Origin: TMED13 sp042090305
Lineage (GTDB): Bacteria; Pseudomonadota; Alphaproteobacteria; Methylaequorales; Methylaequoraceae
Assembly (NCBI GenBank): GCA_042090305.1
Contig: JBELJQ010000008.1
Location: 1 to 55,481, forward strand
Reading direction: 5' to 3'
Length of the DNA stretch: 55,481 nucleotides
Below are positions 33,004 through 41,550 of the stretch, one piece after another. The first letter of the stretch is position 1; each line of letters starts with the position of its first letter. The position numbers were made by a program, and so were the translations under genes. The notes under the pieces were generated by a model, which worked only from the letters and a program-made list of their open reading frames with translations, did no database searches and was not told where the DNA came from.

Positions 33004-33777
33004 ATGAAGATTGTAATATTGGCAGGAGGGTTTGGTACCCGCTTAAGTGAAGAAACTATTATTAAGCCTAAGCCAATGGTGGAAATTGGTAACAAACCTA
33101 TAATCTGGCATATCATGAAATATTTTAGCCATTATGGATATAATGAGTTTGTCATAGCTCTTGGTTATAAAGCAGAATTCATTAAAGAATATTTTATTAA
33201 ATATCAAAGTTTGGATGGAGATTTTTTTTTAAACTTTCAGTCTAATGAAATTAAGCAAAAGAAATCAAATAAAGAAAATTGGAAAGTTCATTTAGTCGAT
33301 ACTGGAATCAATACTTTGACTGGTGGGAGAGTAAAAAAGTTAGAGTCCTTATTATCAAATGAGAGATTTTTACTAACTTATGGAGATGGTCTAAGTAATA
33401 TAAATATTAAGTCTTTAGTTAAATTTCATTCAACTCAAAAAAAATCTATAGTAACAATTACAGCAGTTAGGCCCCCTGCAAGATTTGGTGGAATAAAGTT
33501 TTCTAGAAATAGAGTTAAAAGTTTTGCTGAAAAATCTCAAGTAGATGAAGGTTGGATAAACGGCGGATTTATGGTTGTTGATCCGGAAATTTTTAAATTT
33601 TTTAGAAAAGGTGATAAAACAATATTTGAAAGCGATGTATTAGAAGCTGTTGCAAAAAAGAAATTATTAACTGCATATAAACACAATGGTTTCTGGCAAT
33701 GCATGGATGCCATGAGAGACAAATACTTATTAGAATCATTGTGGAAACAGAAGAATCCACCATGGAAAGTTTGGTAA
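33004..33777 (+). CDS. rfbF: Glucose-1-phosphate cytidylyltransferase, RfbF
   Basis: Makes CDP-glucose from CTP and glucose-1-phosphate, the entry to CDP-deoxysugars. The N-terminal LAGGFGTRLSEET with KPKPMVEIGNKPIIWHIM is the RfbF signature, and VDEGWINGGFMVVD and FWQCMDAMRDK are also conserved. I place the start at the ATG 33004, giving 257 aa, the length of Salmonella RfbF; an upstream TTG at 32965 would add 13 residues without homology value. The next gene starts with a GTG one base after the stop. Confidence 0.92.
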   Translation: MKIVILAGGFGTRLSEETIIKPKPMVEIGNKPIIWHIMKYFSHYGYNEFVIALGYKAEFIKEYFIKYQSLDGDFFLNFQSNEIKQKKSNKENWKVHLVDTGINTLTGGRVKKLESLLSNERFLLTYGDGLSNINIKSLVKFHSTQKKSIVTITAVRPPARFGGIKFSRNRVKSFAEKSQVDEGWINGGFMVVDPEIFKFFRKGDKTIFESDVLEAVAKKKLLTAYKHNGFWQCMDAMRDKYLLESLWKQKNPPWKVW

Positions 33778-33778
33778 A

Positions 33779-34882
33779 GTGTCACAGTATACTTCAGTTA
33801 TAGAGGAGGATTTACTATTAATAATTAAGAAATTAACCAGTAAATTAAATAAGTTAAGAGGACAAACTATATTGATAACTGGTTCAAGTGGATTTTTATG
33901 TAGTTATTTAGTTGATACATTAGCTAAATGGAATGAGTCTAACGAGAAAAAAAAAAAATGCAGACTCATTTGCCTTGATAATAATATTACTGGACAAAGT
34001 GAAAGACTTAAACATTTATCAAATAGAAAAGATGTTGAATTCATAAATCAAGATGTATCAAAATCCTTTAGAATTCGTAAGAAAGTGGACTTTATCATTC
34101 ATGGGGCAAGCATAGCTTCTCCTACAACCTATAGACTATTTCCTTTAGAAACAATAGACGCGAATGTCAATGGTACAAGAAATATATTAGAATTATCTAA
34201 AAAGATGAATGTAAAGAAAGTTTTAGTTATGAGTACAAGTGAGATATACGGGGACCCTAATAGTAAAAACATTCCAACAAAAGAAACTTATAACGGGAAT
34301 GTCAGTTATGCTGGTCCAAGATCATGTTATGATGAATCCAAAAGGTTAGCAGAAACTCTTTGTTATATTTACAAAAATAAATTTGGAATTCCTGTGAATA
34401 CAATACGACCATTTAATGTTTTTGGTCCAGGACAAAGACTTGATGATAAAAGAATAATTCCAGACCTAATGTCTGCCGTAATTAATAATAAACCAATTAT
34501 TCTTTATAGTGACGGTAGAGCTACAAGATCATTTTGTTACATCTCTGATGCTATAATTGCAATTTTGCTAATTCTTCTCAATAAAAATAGTAATCAACAA
34601 GGCTTCAATGTAGGAAATGATGAGATTGAAATATCCATGAAAAATTTAGCTAATTTAATGTTGAAAGTAGGAACAAAAGTAATGCTAAGTTCTAAATCGA
34701 AGGTTATTTTTAAAAAGAGTGTAGATAAACATTATAATTCAGATAATCCACAAAGGAGGGTACCCGATTTATCAATTACAAAATCCACCTTAGATTGGGA
34801 GCCAAAAGTAAAATTAGAGGATGCTCTAAAAAGAACACTAATATCAAACATCGAATTTAAAAAAAGAAGTAAGCCGTGTTAA
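33779..34882 (+). CDS. SDR nucleotide-sugar enzyme, UDP-glucuronate decarboxylase-like
   Basis: An extended SDR with TGSSGFLCSYLV as the NAD loop. MSTSEIYGDP and the active-site region GPRSCYDESKRLAETLCY (Tyr-x3-Lys) strongly resemble UDP-xylose synthase (UXS). The IRPFNVFGPGQR motif is shared with RmlB-type enzymes. With ugd directly downstream (7 bp overlap) the pair would give UDP-GlcA then UDP-xylose. It is 367 aa, with a GTG start one base after rfbF and 35 extra N-terminal residues before the Rossmann fold. It is less likely to be CDP-glucose 4,6-dehydratase, which is better matched by the gene at 38680. Confidence 0.8.
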   Translation: MSQYTSVIEEDLLLIIKKLTSKLNKLRGQTILITGSSGFLCSYLVDTLAKWNESNEKKKKCRLICLDNNITGQSERLKHLSNRKDVEFINQDVSKSFRIRKKVDFIIHGASIASPTTYRLFPLETIDANVNGTRNILELSKKMNVKKVLVMSTSEIYGDPNSKNIPTKETYNGNVSYAGPRSCYDESKRLAETLCYIYKNKFGIPVNTIRPFNVFGPGQRLDDKRIIPDLMSAVINNKPIILYSDGRATRSFCYISDAIIAILLILLNKNSNQQGFNVGNDEIEISMKNLANLMLKVGTKVMLSSKSKVIFKKSVDKHYNSDNPQRRVPDLSITKSTLDWEPKVKLEDALKRTLISNIEFKKRSKPC

Positions 34883-36216
34883 AAATTAGTATTATTGGGA
34901 CTGGATATGTTGGCCTTGTTACTGGGGCTTGTTTGTCAATGAATAGAAATAATAGAGTTGTATGTCTAGACAAAAATAGTGACTATTTAAAATATATTTT
35001 AGAGAAAAAGAAATCTCCATTTCATGAAAAATCATTAGATAAAATAATAAAAAGTAGTTTTGATTCAAAAAACCTTAATGTTTCATTTGACATGGAGAAA
35101 AGTATATCTGAGAGTGATGTAACATTTATTGCAGTTGGTACACCAAGTAATGATAATGGGATAGATCTTAGTCAGATAAATCAAGCTTGTAACTCAATTG
35201 CAAAGGCTTTACGTAATAAGAAAAAGTTTCATGTTATTGTTGTAAAAAGTACTGTGGAACCTTCAACTACAGAACAGGTTGTAAAAAAAACAATTAATAA
35301 ATTAACGCAAAATAAAAATATTGGCTATTGTATGAATCCTGAATTTCTGAGACAGGGATTTGCTGTAAATGATTTTATTAATCCTGATAGAATTATAATT
35401 GGTTGTGATAACGAAAAAACAAAAGTCATAATGAAAAAAATATATAAAAATTTTAATTCTAAATTTTTCTTTACAAATATTATCAATGCAGAATTATCAA
35501 AATATACATCTAATATTTTTTTAGCAAATTCGATTTCATTTAGTAATGAAATAAGTAATATTTGCGAAAGAACAAAAGATAGTGATGTTTCTGTTATTCT
35601 TGAGACCTTAGGTTATGATAGAAGATTTTCTCAAAAAATTGGTAAGAAGTTAGTTATGCCTGAAATACTAAACTACATTAAGGCTGGAATAGGTTTCGGA
35701 GGTTCTTGTTTACCAAAAGATGTTTTAGCACTCAAAAATTTTGCCAAAAGGAAAAGAATAAAAACCCCATTGATTGATTCAATCATAGAGATAAATAAAA
35801 ATAGACCAAAAGAATTTGTAGAAAATATAAAAAGAGAGATTGGTAATTTAAAAAATAAAAAAGTAGCAGTTATTGGTCTTTCCTTTAAACCTGAAACAGA
35901 CGATTTACGTGATTCACCATCAATAAAAATAATTGAGTGTTTGATAAAATTTGGAGCAGAAATTCATACATGGGATCCTCTTGTAAAATTAAATAACCTT
36001 CCTCAATCTATTAGAAACAAAATATCACTTTCTAAAAATTTAAACACTTTATGTAAAAATAAGGATTGTGTTTTACTCACACATTCATCTGAATTTATTA
36101 AAAATTTCAATTGGAAAAAATTCAAAAATACTAGAATTTTCGATGGAAGAAATATACTTAAAGACGCAAAACTTAGTGATGATATAAAGTATTTCCCGCT
36201 TGGAAAAGGAACTTAA
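34876..36216 (+). CDS. ugd: UDP-glucose 6-dehydrogenase
   Basis: A two-step NAD-dependent oxidase of UDP-glucose to UDP-glucuronate. GTGYVGLVTGACLS is the N-terminal NAD motif, FIAVGTPSN and VVKSTVEPSTT are conserved, and the catalytic Cys278 lies in GIGFGGSCLPKD. The C-terminal domain begins near residue 325 with VAVIGLSFKPETDDLRDSPS. The start is GTG, overlapping the upstream SDR by 7 bp. The 446 aa length is normal. UDP-nucleotide preference is known for the family; given rfbF nearby, another nucleotide sugar cannot be excluded. It supplies uronic acid or pentose to the glycan. Confidence 0.93.
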   Translation: MLKISIIGTGYVGLVTGACLSMNRNNRVVCLDKNSDYLKYILEKKKSPFHEKSLDKIIKSSFDSKNLNVSFDMEKSISESDVTFIAVGTPSNDNGIDLSQINQACNSIAKALRNKKKFHVIVVKSTVEPSTTEQVVKKTINKLTQNKNIGYCMNPEFLRQGFAVNDFINPDRIIIGCDNEKTKVIMKKIYKNFNSKFFFTNIINAELSKYTSNIFLANSISFSNEISNICERTKDSDVSVILETLGYDRRFSQKIGKKLVMPEILNYIKAGIGFGGSCLPKDVLALKNFAKRKRIKTPLIDSIIEINKNRPKEFVENIKREIGNLKNKKVAVIGLSFKPETDDLRDSPSIKIIECLIKFGAEIHTWDPLVKLNNLPQSIRNKISLSKNLNTLCKNKDCVLLTHSSEFIKNFNWKKFKNTRIFDGRNILKDAKLSDDIKYFPLGKGT

Positions 36217-36219
36217 ATT

Positions 36220-37356
36220 TTGAATAAATTTTCACTAATAATACCTACTTATCAAAGACCCTTAGAAATAGAACGAAAGTTATATCATCTCAAACTTCAG
36301 AATTGTAAATCATTAATAATCATCATTGATTCGAGTACAGATAATAATTTAAAAAAAAATAAGCTGACGATTGAGAGGTATAAGAATCAACTAGATATAA
36401 ACTACTTTAAGGTTTCGAAGAAAGTACATTTTGCACAAAAAATCTATAAAGGAATATGTAAAGTTACTACTAAATTCTGTATTATTACTTTTGATGATGA
36501 CTTTTTGAACCTTAAAGCTGTTGAATCAGGTATCAAGTTCCTTGAAAAAAATAAAGATTATTCAAATACTTCTGGTCATATCTTGAACCATATTAAAGGG
36601 AAAAAAATAGAACCTCTTCGTGTCCCAATATTAGGTAAGTCAGATATATTTGATGATGACGATCCATTAATACGGTGCAAAAAATTTTTAGAATCACAAA
36701 AAAAAAGAAATTTATTATTTAACGTTTGGAAAACTGTTGAAATCAAGTCAATGTTTAAACCCATATCTAAAATTAAGTGGAAAAAATATTCTGAATTATT
36801 ATTCGATTTCGTTGCGGTATGTTCTGGAAAATCAAAATTCATTGATGATATTTATGAAGTTAGAACAACTGATTATAATAAAGCTAACTATAGATCTCAT
36901 GGGCTTCCAGGGTTTACTTCTACATTTTTTGAAGATCTAAATGATAATAATTTTTATCCAACATTTAGTTCAATGATTGAAATTTCAGCTAATTATATAG
37001 CTAGACAGTTAAAAATCTCAAAGGATGATGCAGCAAAAAAAATTGGAAATTACTATTTTTTACTTAGATTAAACAGAATTCTTAATAAAAAAGAATCAAC
37101 TTTTAAGCCCTCTCTTCTTTTCTTTAGGATATTTAGATTATTTTTCAGATTAAGGTATTTATTCATAATATTGAAACCACGAAATTTTCTAATATTAATT
37201 GACGTCTTTAGTAATTATAAATATCATGATTTAGGGTTAATTTTTAATAAAGATCCAAAATTAAATTTTTGTTATTATTCTCTAATAAATAATATTTCAC
37301 CTTACGCAAAGTCATATCAACATATTCACACTGCAATAAAAACCTATCCAAATTAG
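36220..37356 (+). CDS. Glycosyltransferase, GT2-like (TIGR00180 type)
   Basis: A GT-A-like protein beginning with SLIIPTYQRPLEIERKL and containing IITFDDDFLNLKA, whose DDD is the candidate metal-binding DxD. The C-terminal part (from about residue 290) is hydrophobic and basic, and may contact the membrane. The start codon is TTG at 36220, just 3 bp after ugd; no nearby ATG preserves the conserved N-terminus, so TTG is favoured. It probably adds a sugar made by the neighbouring nucleotide-sugar genes. The acceptor is unknown. Confidence 0.8.
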   Translation: MNKFSLIIPTYQRPLEIERKLYHLKLQNCKSLIIIIDSSTDNNLKKNKLTIERYKNQLDINYFKVSKKVHFAQKIYKGICKVTTKFCIITFDDDFLNLKAVESGIKFLEKNKDYSNTSGHILNHIKGKKIEPLRVPILGKSDIFDDDDPLIRCKKFLESQKKRNLLFNVWKTVEIKSMFKPISKIKWKKYSELLFDFVAVCSGKSKFIDDIYEVRTTDYNKANYRSHGLPGFTSTFFEDLNDNNFYPTFSSMIEISANYIARQLKISKDDAAKKIGNYYFLLRLNRILNKKESTFKPSLLFFRIFRLFFRLRYLFIILKPRNFLILIDVFSNYKYHDLGLIFNKDPKLNFCYYSLINNISPYAKSYQHIHTAIKTYPN

Positions 37357-37365
37357 TAAGAAAAA

Positions 37366-38670
37366 ATGAGTAATGAAGTTAAAAAATGTAGAATCTGTGG
37401 AAATACTAATTTAATACCAATAGTTTCGCTAGGTAATCAAAATTTAACGTGTGTCTTTCCTAAACCTGATTCTCCCAACCCCTCAGAGTCTCCATTAGAT
37501 TTAATGCTCTGTCATAGTGAGAATAATAATGTATGTAATTTAGTTCAATTAAAACATAATGCAGATATAAAGGAAATGTATGGTTCTACTTATGGGTATT
37601 TTTCCTCAATAAGCCCAACTATGGTTTCTCACTTATCAGATATAATGAGTGATGTAATAAAAGTAAGTGATTTGAAAGAGGGTGATTCAGTTCTTGATAT
37701 AGGTTGTAATGATGGTACTTTCTTAAATCTTTATGATAAAAAAAGAGTTTTGAATAGGTTTGGAATCGATCCATCAAGTCAAAAGTTTAAACATATGTTT
37801 GATGAAGACATTGAAGTGAGTTTCAATTTCTTTTCAAAGACTGAAGTAGATAAAATTATAAAAAATAAGAGGTGTAAGGTAATTAGCTCAATAGCCATGT
37901 TTTATGATATTGATGATCCTATTCAATTTGCGAGAGATGTAAAATCATTATTAACTGAAGATGGAATTTGGGTGGTTGAGATTGCATATTTACCATTAAT
38001 GATGGAAAACCTCGCGTATGATCAAATAATGCACGAACACCTTACTTATCTTGGTTTAAAACAAATGAATTGGATCCTCAGAGAAGTAAATATGGAGATA
38101 TTTGATGTATCTTTAAATAATGTTAATGGTGGAAGTATCACTATATTTATTAGTAACCAAAATAAAAAGTATGAAATAAATAAAAAAAAGATTAACGGAC
38201 TTATTGAAAAAGAGAATCAATTATCAAACCTCAAACCATACACAAGATTCAAAAAAAGAATTCAATCACATAAGACAGACCTAAACCAACTTTTAGAATT
38301 AATAAACAAGACAGAAAGCTCTGTACTTGGTTATGGAGCCTCTACAAAAGGAAATGTAGTCTTAAATTATTGTGAAATACACCCTCCTAAATTAGAGTTA
38401 ATTTGTGATCAGAATCCAGAAAAACCAGGACTATTAACTCCGGGATCTAGAATTCCTATTATCACAAAAGAAAAAATGAGAGAACTTAAACCTGGTTATT
38501 TGCTTGTTTTTATTTGGCATTTTAGAAAAGAAGTAATTCAAGATGAGATAGAATTTATTGAAAATGGCGGTACATTAATCTTTGTATTACCTAGAATTCA
38601 TTACGTTAATAAATCAAATTATAAAGATTATACTAATAGTTCCTTTGAAGAGATTTCTTTTAAGATCTAG
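37366..38670 (+). CDS. C-methyltransferase with N-terminal zinc-binding domain (TylC3/NovU-like)
   Basis: A three-part enzyme: N-terminal CRICGN zinc-binding domain (Cys7, Cys10, with further Cys around residues 49-57), a central SAM domain with VLDIGCNDGTFL (about residues 110-121), and a C-terminal domain with GYGASTKGNVVLNYC. This architecture is that of sugar C-methyltransferases that add a branch methyl to 4-keto-deoxysugars (TylC3, NovU, EvaC). Next to rfbF and an RfbG-like gene it suggests a branched CDP-deoxysugar. The 434 aa length is normal for this family. Nine bases separate it from each neighbour. Confidence 0.87.
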   Translation: MSNEVKKCRICGNTNLIPIVSLGNQNLTCVFPKPDSPNPSESPLDLMLCHSENNNVCNLVQLKHNADIKEMYGSTYGYFSSISPTMVSHLSDIMSDVIKVSDLKEGDSVLDIGCNDGTFLNLYDKKRVLNRFGIDPSSQKFKHMFDEDIEVSFNFFSKTEVDKIIKNKRCKVISSIAMFYDIDDPIQFARDVKSLLTEDGIWVVEIAYLPLMMENLAYDQIMHEHLTYLGLKQMNWILREVNMEIFDVSLNNVNGGSITIFISNQNKKYEINKKKINGLIEKENQLSNLKPYTRFKKRIQSHKTDLNQLLELINKTESSVLGYGASTKGNVVLNYCEIHPPKLELICDQNPEKPGLLTPGSRIPIITKEKMRELKPGYLLVFIWHFRKEVIQDEIEFIENGGTLIFVLPRIHYVNKSNYKDYTNSSFEEISFKI

Positions 38671-38679
38671 TTCTTATAA

Positions 38680-39615
38680 ATGAACTTCTGGTCCCAAAAA
38701 AATATTTTATTAACAGGAGCATCAGGATTTATTGGTAATAGACTTTTTCAATCTTTGATGAAAAAAAATGCGAGAGTATTTTGCTTCGTTCGAGATAGAA
38801 AAAAGGTAATGATTGAAAATGAAGAATTATTTAAAAAGTCTAGATCAAAAATATATGAGGGTGAGATTACTGATAAAGAGAAAATGTCACGAATAATTAA
38901 TAACAATAATATTGAACATATTTTTCATTTAGCAGCAAATAATCAAAATAGACTTTTAGATAAAGAATCAGAAATTATTTTGAAAACTAATATTATTGGA
39001 TGTGTATCCCTTTTGGATGCTTGTCTAAAAAAAAAGAATATTAAAAGTATTATAGTAGTTTCAAGCAAAGAAGTTAAATCAAATAGATATTTTGAATTAG
39101 GAAAGGTCAATAAACACCCTTATGCTATTTCAAAGTTATGTTTAGAATTAATTGCAAATTCATATATTGAAAATTTTAATCTCCCGATTCATATTGTTAA
39201 ATTTGATAATGTATACGGAGGAAATGATTTAAACTTCAGCAGATTAATACCAAGCTTATGTAAAAATTTAATGTTGGGTAAGGAAGTGAACATCAATAAT
39301 AATTCAAAGGTTTACAAAGGATTCATATATATTGATGATATCGTGAGAGCTATGGAATTAACGGTCGAAAACTCAAAAAAAATCCTTTTAAAAGATTGTG
39401 TTTATTTTAATTCAAAAAGTTTATATTCGATAATGGGAGTTTATAACCTAGTAAGTAACATGATAAATAAAGAAAAGAAGAATGAGAAAACAATTATAAC
39501 TAAAGATAATGTTAATTTTAAGAATAATGCCTTTTTTTGGGCGGCTAATACTAATTTTGAAAGTGGACTTAAAAGGACTATCAATTGGTATAAAGAATTC
39601 TTTAAAGTAACCTAA
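38680..39615 (+). CDS. NAD-dependent epimerase/dehydratase, CDP-glucose 4,6-dehydratase-like
   Basis: An extended SDR with LTGASGFIGNRLF at the N-terminus, an initial FW like RfbG, VVSSKEV at the strand carrying the catalytic Ser/Thr, Tyr-x3-Lys in HPYAISKLC, and NVYGGNDLNFSRLIP matching the RfbG pattern of GGxDxxxxRLIP. The Asp of the usual SDK/TDE triplet looks replaced by Ser, so dehydratase activity is uncertain and an epimerase or reductase role is possible. Operon mates rfbF and the C-methyltransferase favour the CDP-sugar pathway. The 311 aa length is shorter than RfbG (about 360). It ends 11 bp from the convergent FkbM gene. Confidence 0.75.
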   Translation: MNFWSQKNILLTGASGFIGNRLFQSLMKKNARVFCFVRDRKKVMIENEELFKKSRSKIYEGEITDKEKMSRIINNNNIEHIFHLAANNQNRLLDKESEIILKTNIIGCVSLLDACLKKKNIKSIIVVSSKEVKSNRYFELGKVNKHPYAISKLCLELIANSYIENFNLPIHIVKFDNVYGGNDLNFSRLIPSLCKNLMLGKEVNINNNSKVYKGFIYIDDIVRAMELTVENSKKILLKDCVYFNSKSLYSIMGVYNLVSNMINKEKKNEKTIITKDNVNFKNNAFFWAANTNFESGLKRTINWYKEFFKVT

Positions 39616-39626
39616 ATCTTAAGCAT

Positions 39627-40388
39627 TTATTCTCTAACATATACCGCTTCAACCCAACCTAACCTTTCAGACTTTTTTTGTATATTTGCTTTAACAAGAC
39701 AAAATAAATTAAAACCTTGGGGAACAATAATTGATTCTAAATCATAAAAATTATAACTTGTTTCATACATATCGTGAAAATTAATTTCTGTGTATATTAT
39801 TTTTGTATTTTTTAGAATATTTTTAGATCCTTTAAGACATTCTTTTTCTGCACTCTGAACATCTATTTTTAATATATCAATATTCTTTAATCCTGTATTA
39901 TTACAATAAGTATCTAGTTTTAAAGATCTTACGAATATAGGTTGATTATATATATTTTCTTGTTTTTTTTGATTATCATTTAAGTAGTTTTTTATTACAT
40001 TTCCTTTGACATTAATTTTCTTGAAACTATTTAATTTTGAAAACTCATGTCTGTAGAACTTTAATTTGTGAGAGTTTTTATCAGCAATTGCACTATTATT
40101 TAAAAAAACATTTTTAAATTCTTTTGTATTTTTTTTTAAAAACTTAAATGTCTCTGGATCTGGTTCAAAACTGTGAATTTCAGATTTTGGAAAAATTTCT
40201 TTCATTTCAATAACTGTTTCACCCTTGTGAGCACCTATATCGATAATAATTGGGTTTTCTGAATTTACGAGCTCTTTAAAAATTTTTTCTTTTTTTTTGG
40301 AAAAATCTTCTTTTTTCACAAGATTATAATTAAAACGATGTAGCAGATAATTCAGGATAAATTTCATATAAATAAGTTTGATTAACAC
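39627..40388 (-). CDS. FkbM family methyltransferase
   Basis: A SAM-dependent O-methyltransferase of the FkbM family. Motif I is IIDIGAHKGETV (about residues 48-59), the acidic FEPDPETF follows, and LKLDTYC...IDILKIDVQSAE marks the family's second block. FkbM enzymes methylate sugar or polyketide hydroxyls. The GTG start gives 253 aa; an ATG at 40367 (codon 8) is a realistic alternative and would remove seven residues. Its minus-strand position between two plus-strand operons matches the pattern of lone reversed genes at the other block ends. Confidence 0.85.
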   Translation of the reverse strand: MLIKLIYMKFILNYLLHRFNYNLVKKEDFSKKKEKIFKELVNSENPIIIDIGAHKGETVIEMKEIFPKSEIHSFEPDPETFKFLKKNTKEFKNVFLNNSAIADKNSHKLKFYRHEFSKLNSFKKINVKGNVIKNYLNDNQKKQENIYNQPIFVRSLKLDTYCNNTGLKNIDILKIDVQSAEKECLKGSKNILKNTKIIYTEINFHDMYETSYNFYDLESIIVPQGFNLFCLVKANIQKKSERLGWVEAVYVRE

Positions 40389-40418
40389 ACATTAAATTTA
40401 ATAAATTTTAATATATAT

Positions 40419-40424
40419 TATAAT
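40419..40424 (+). promoter_or_regulatory. Candidate -10 box in a divergent gap
   Basis: A TATAAT within the 92 bp AT-rich gap between the FkbM gene and the plus-strand block starting at 40481. No good -35 is seen. This gap must promote the last plus-strand block. Confidence 0.27.
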
Positions 40425-40480
40425 TTATTCACTTGATACAATTATGTAATAAGATTAAGTTAGTTTCTACTCTGAAAATT

Positions 40481-41542
40481 ATGAATGAAATAGTAGTTTG
40501 GACTCACGGATACCATTTTCAAAATACAAGATCTTTTTTATTTCCTTTAATATACTTCAAGGATTATTTGAAAGCTAAGGGTATTCATATCTCTATATAT
40601 AACAAAGCTTATGTCCCCCCCAAAAAAACTTTTTTATTCATAGAAAGTAATTTTTTTGGAAAAAAGTTCATATCGGAGTCTAAAGACATTTTTAAGTTAT
40701 TAAGGAACTCCAAAAAAAATTTTTATAAGATTATTTATTTTGATCTATCGGACAGCACTTCAATTCTTCATCCACAAATAATAAAATATGTTGATATTTA
40801 CAGCAAGGCACAATTATTAAAAAATAGAAATCTATATAAAAAAAAATTTTATGGAAATAGAATTTTTACTAATTTCGTATTTAAAAAATATAAAATCTTA
40901 GACCAGATCAAATCTTATTCAGATAGTATTAACGATGACTCAATCAAAAAGCTACGAATTCACTGGAATTCTGGTATTGGTAATTACACTTATTTCGGAA
41001 GAATTCTTGATAAACTATACGAAAAATTTAGAATTAAAAGATTTCTTAAATTTCCTGACAAACAAAGTATACATCTAGATAAAAAAAAATTTGATCTTTT
41101 TTATAATATGAATATTAAATATTCCAGACAAACTGTTGCTTGGTATAGAAAGAATGCCTTTAAAAATCTTAATTTAATGATCCCAGAAAGAATTAGAACT
41201 TATAAATATTTCTATCAACTACGAAAAAGTAGAATATCTTTATCACCATTTGGTTGGGGCGAGATAAACTATAGAGATTTTGAATCTTTCATTAGTTGCT
41301 CATTATTACTTAAACCAAATATGTCTCATTTAGAAACATGGCCAAACTTGTATCAAAAATCTAATTATATTGCTTATGATTGGAGTGGTGAAGATTTAAA
41401 AGAAAAGTATGAACATATAAAAAGAAATTATTCAAGTTATTACAAAGTTGCAAAAAAGGGCCATGATTTTTATTTTTCGCAAATACAAACAAATACTTTG
41501 AAGAAAAATATTCATGAAAGATTAAAAAGTTTAATATCATGA
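40481..41542 (+). CDS. Putative glycosyltransferase, GT-B C-terminal-like, uncharacterised
   Basis: A 353 aa protein from ATG 40481 (a TTG at 40433 would add 16 residues). VVWTHGYHFQ opens the protein, and a region with SRISLSPFGWGEINYRDFE (about residues 265-283) and KPNMSHLETWPNLY (about 293-306) resembles the donor-binding C-terminal half of GT-B or exostosin-like enzymes, with Glu in EINYRDFE a likely donor contact. I do not know a named family. It starts the decoration module (MBOAT, SGNH, sulfotransferase) 8 bp upstream of the acyltransferase. A glycosyltransferase role is likely but not certain. Confidence 0.62.
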   Translation: MNEIVVWTHGYHFQNTRSFLFPLIYFKDYLKAKGIHISIYNKAYVPPKKTFLFIESNFFGKKFISESKDIFKLLRNSKKNFYKIIYFDLSDSTSILHPQIIKYVDIYSKAQLLKNRNLYKKKFYGNRIFTNFVFKKYKILDQIKSYSDSINDDSIKKLRIHWNSGIGNYTYFGRILDKLYEKFRIKRFLKFPDKQSIHLDKKKFDLFYNMNIKYSRQTVAWYRKNAFKNLNLMIPERIRTYKYFYQLRKSRISLSPFGWGEINYRDFESFISCSLLLKPNMSHLETWPNLYQKSNYIAYDWSGEDLKEKYEHIKRNYSSYYKVAKKGHDFYFSQIQTNTLKKNIHERLKSLIS

Positions 41543-41550
41543 GACTTTAA

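Noticed and set aside
33779..34882. CDP-glucose 4,6-dehydratase (rfbG) because it follows rfbF
   Set aside because: The CYDESKR and SEIYGDP motifs match UDP-xylose synthase better, and ugd follows; the gene at 38680 fits rfbG more closely.
36737..36940. Plus-strand 67-codon frame inside the GT2-like gene
   Set aside because: Lies entirely within a well-supported gene in another frame, with no recognisable features.
40433..40480. TTG-initiated extension of the transferase-like gene
   Set aside because: ATG at 40481 is more natural; the added residues carry no motif and run into the divergent promoter gap.
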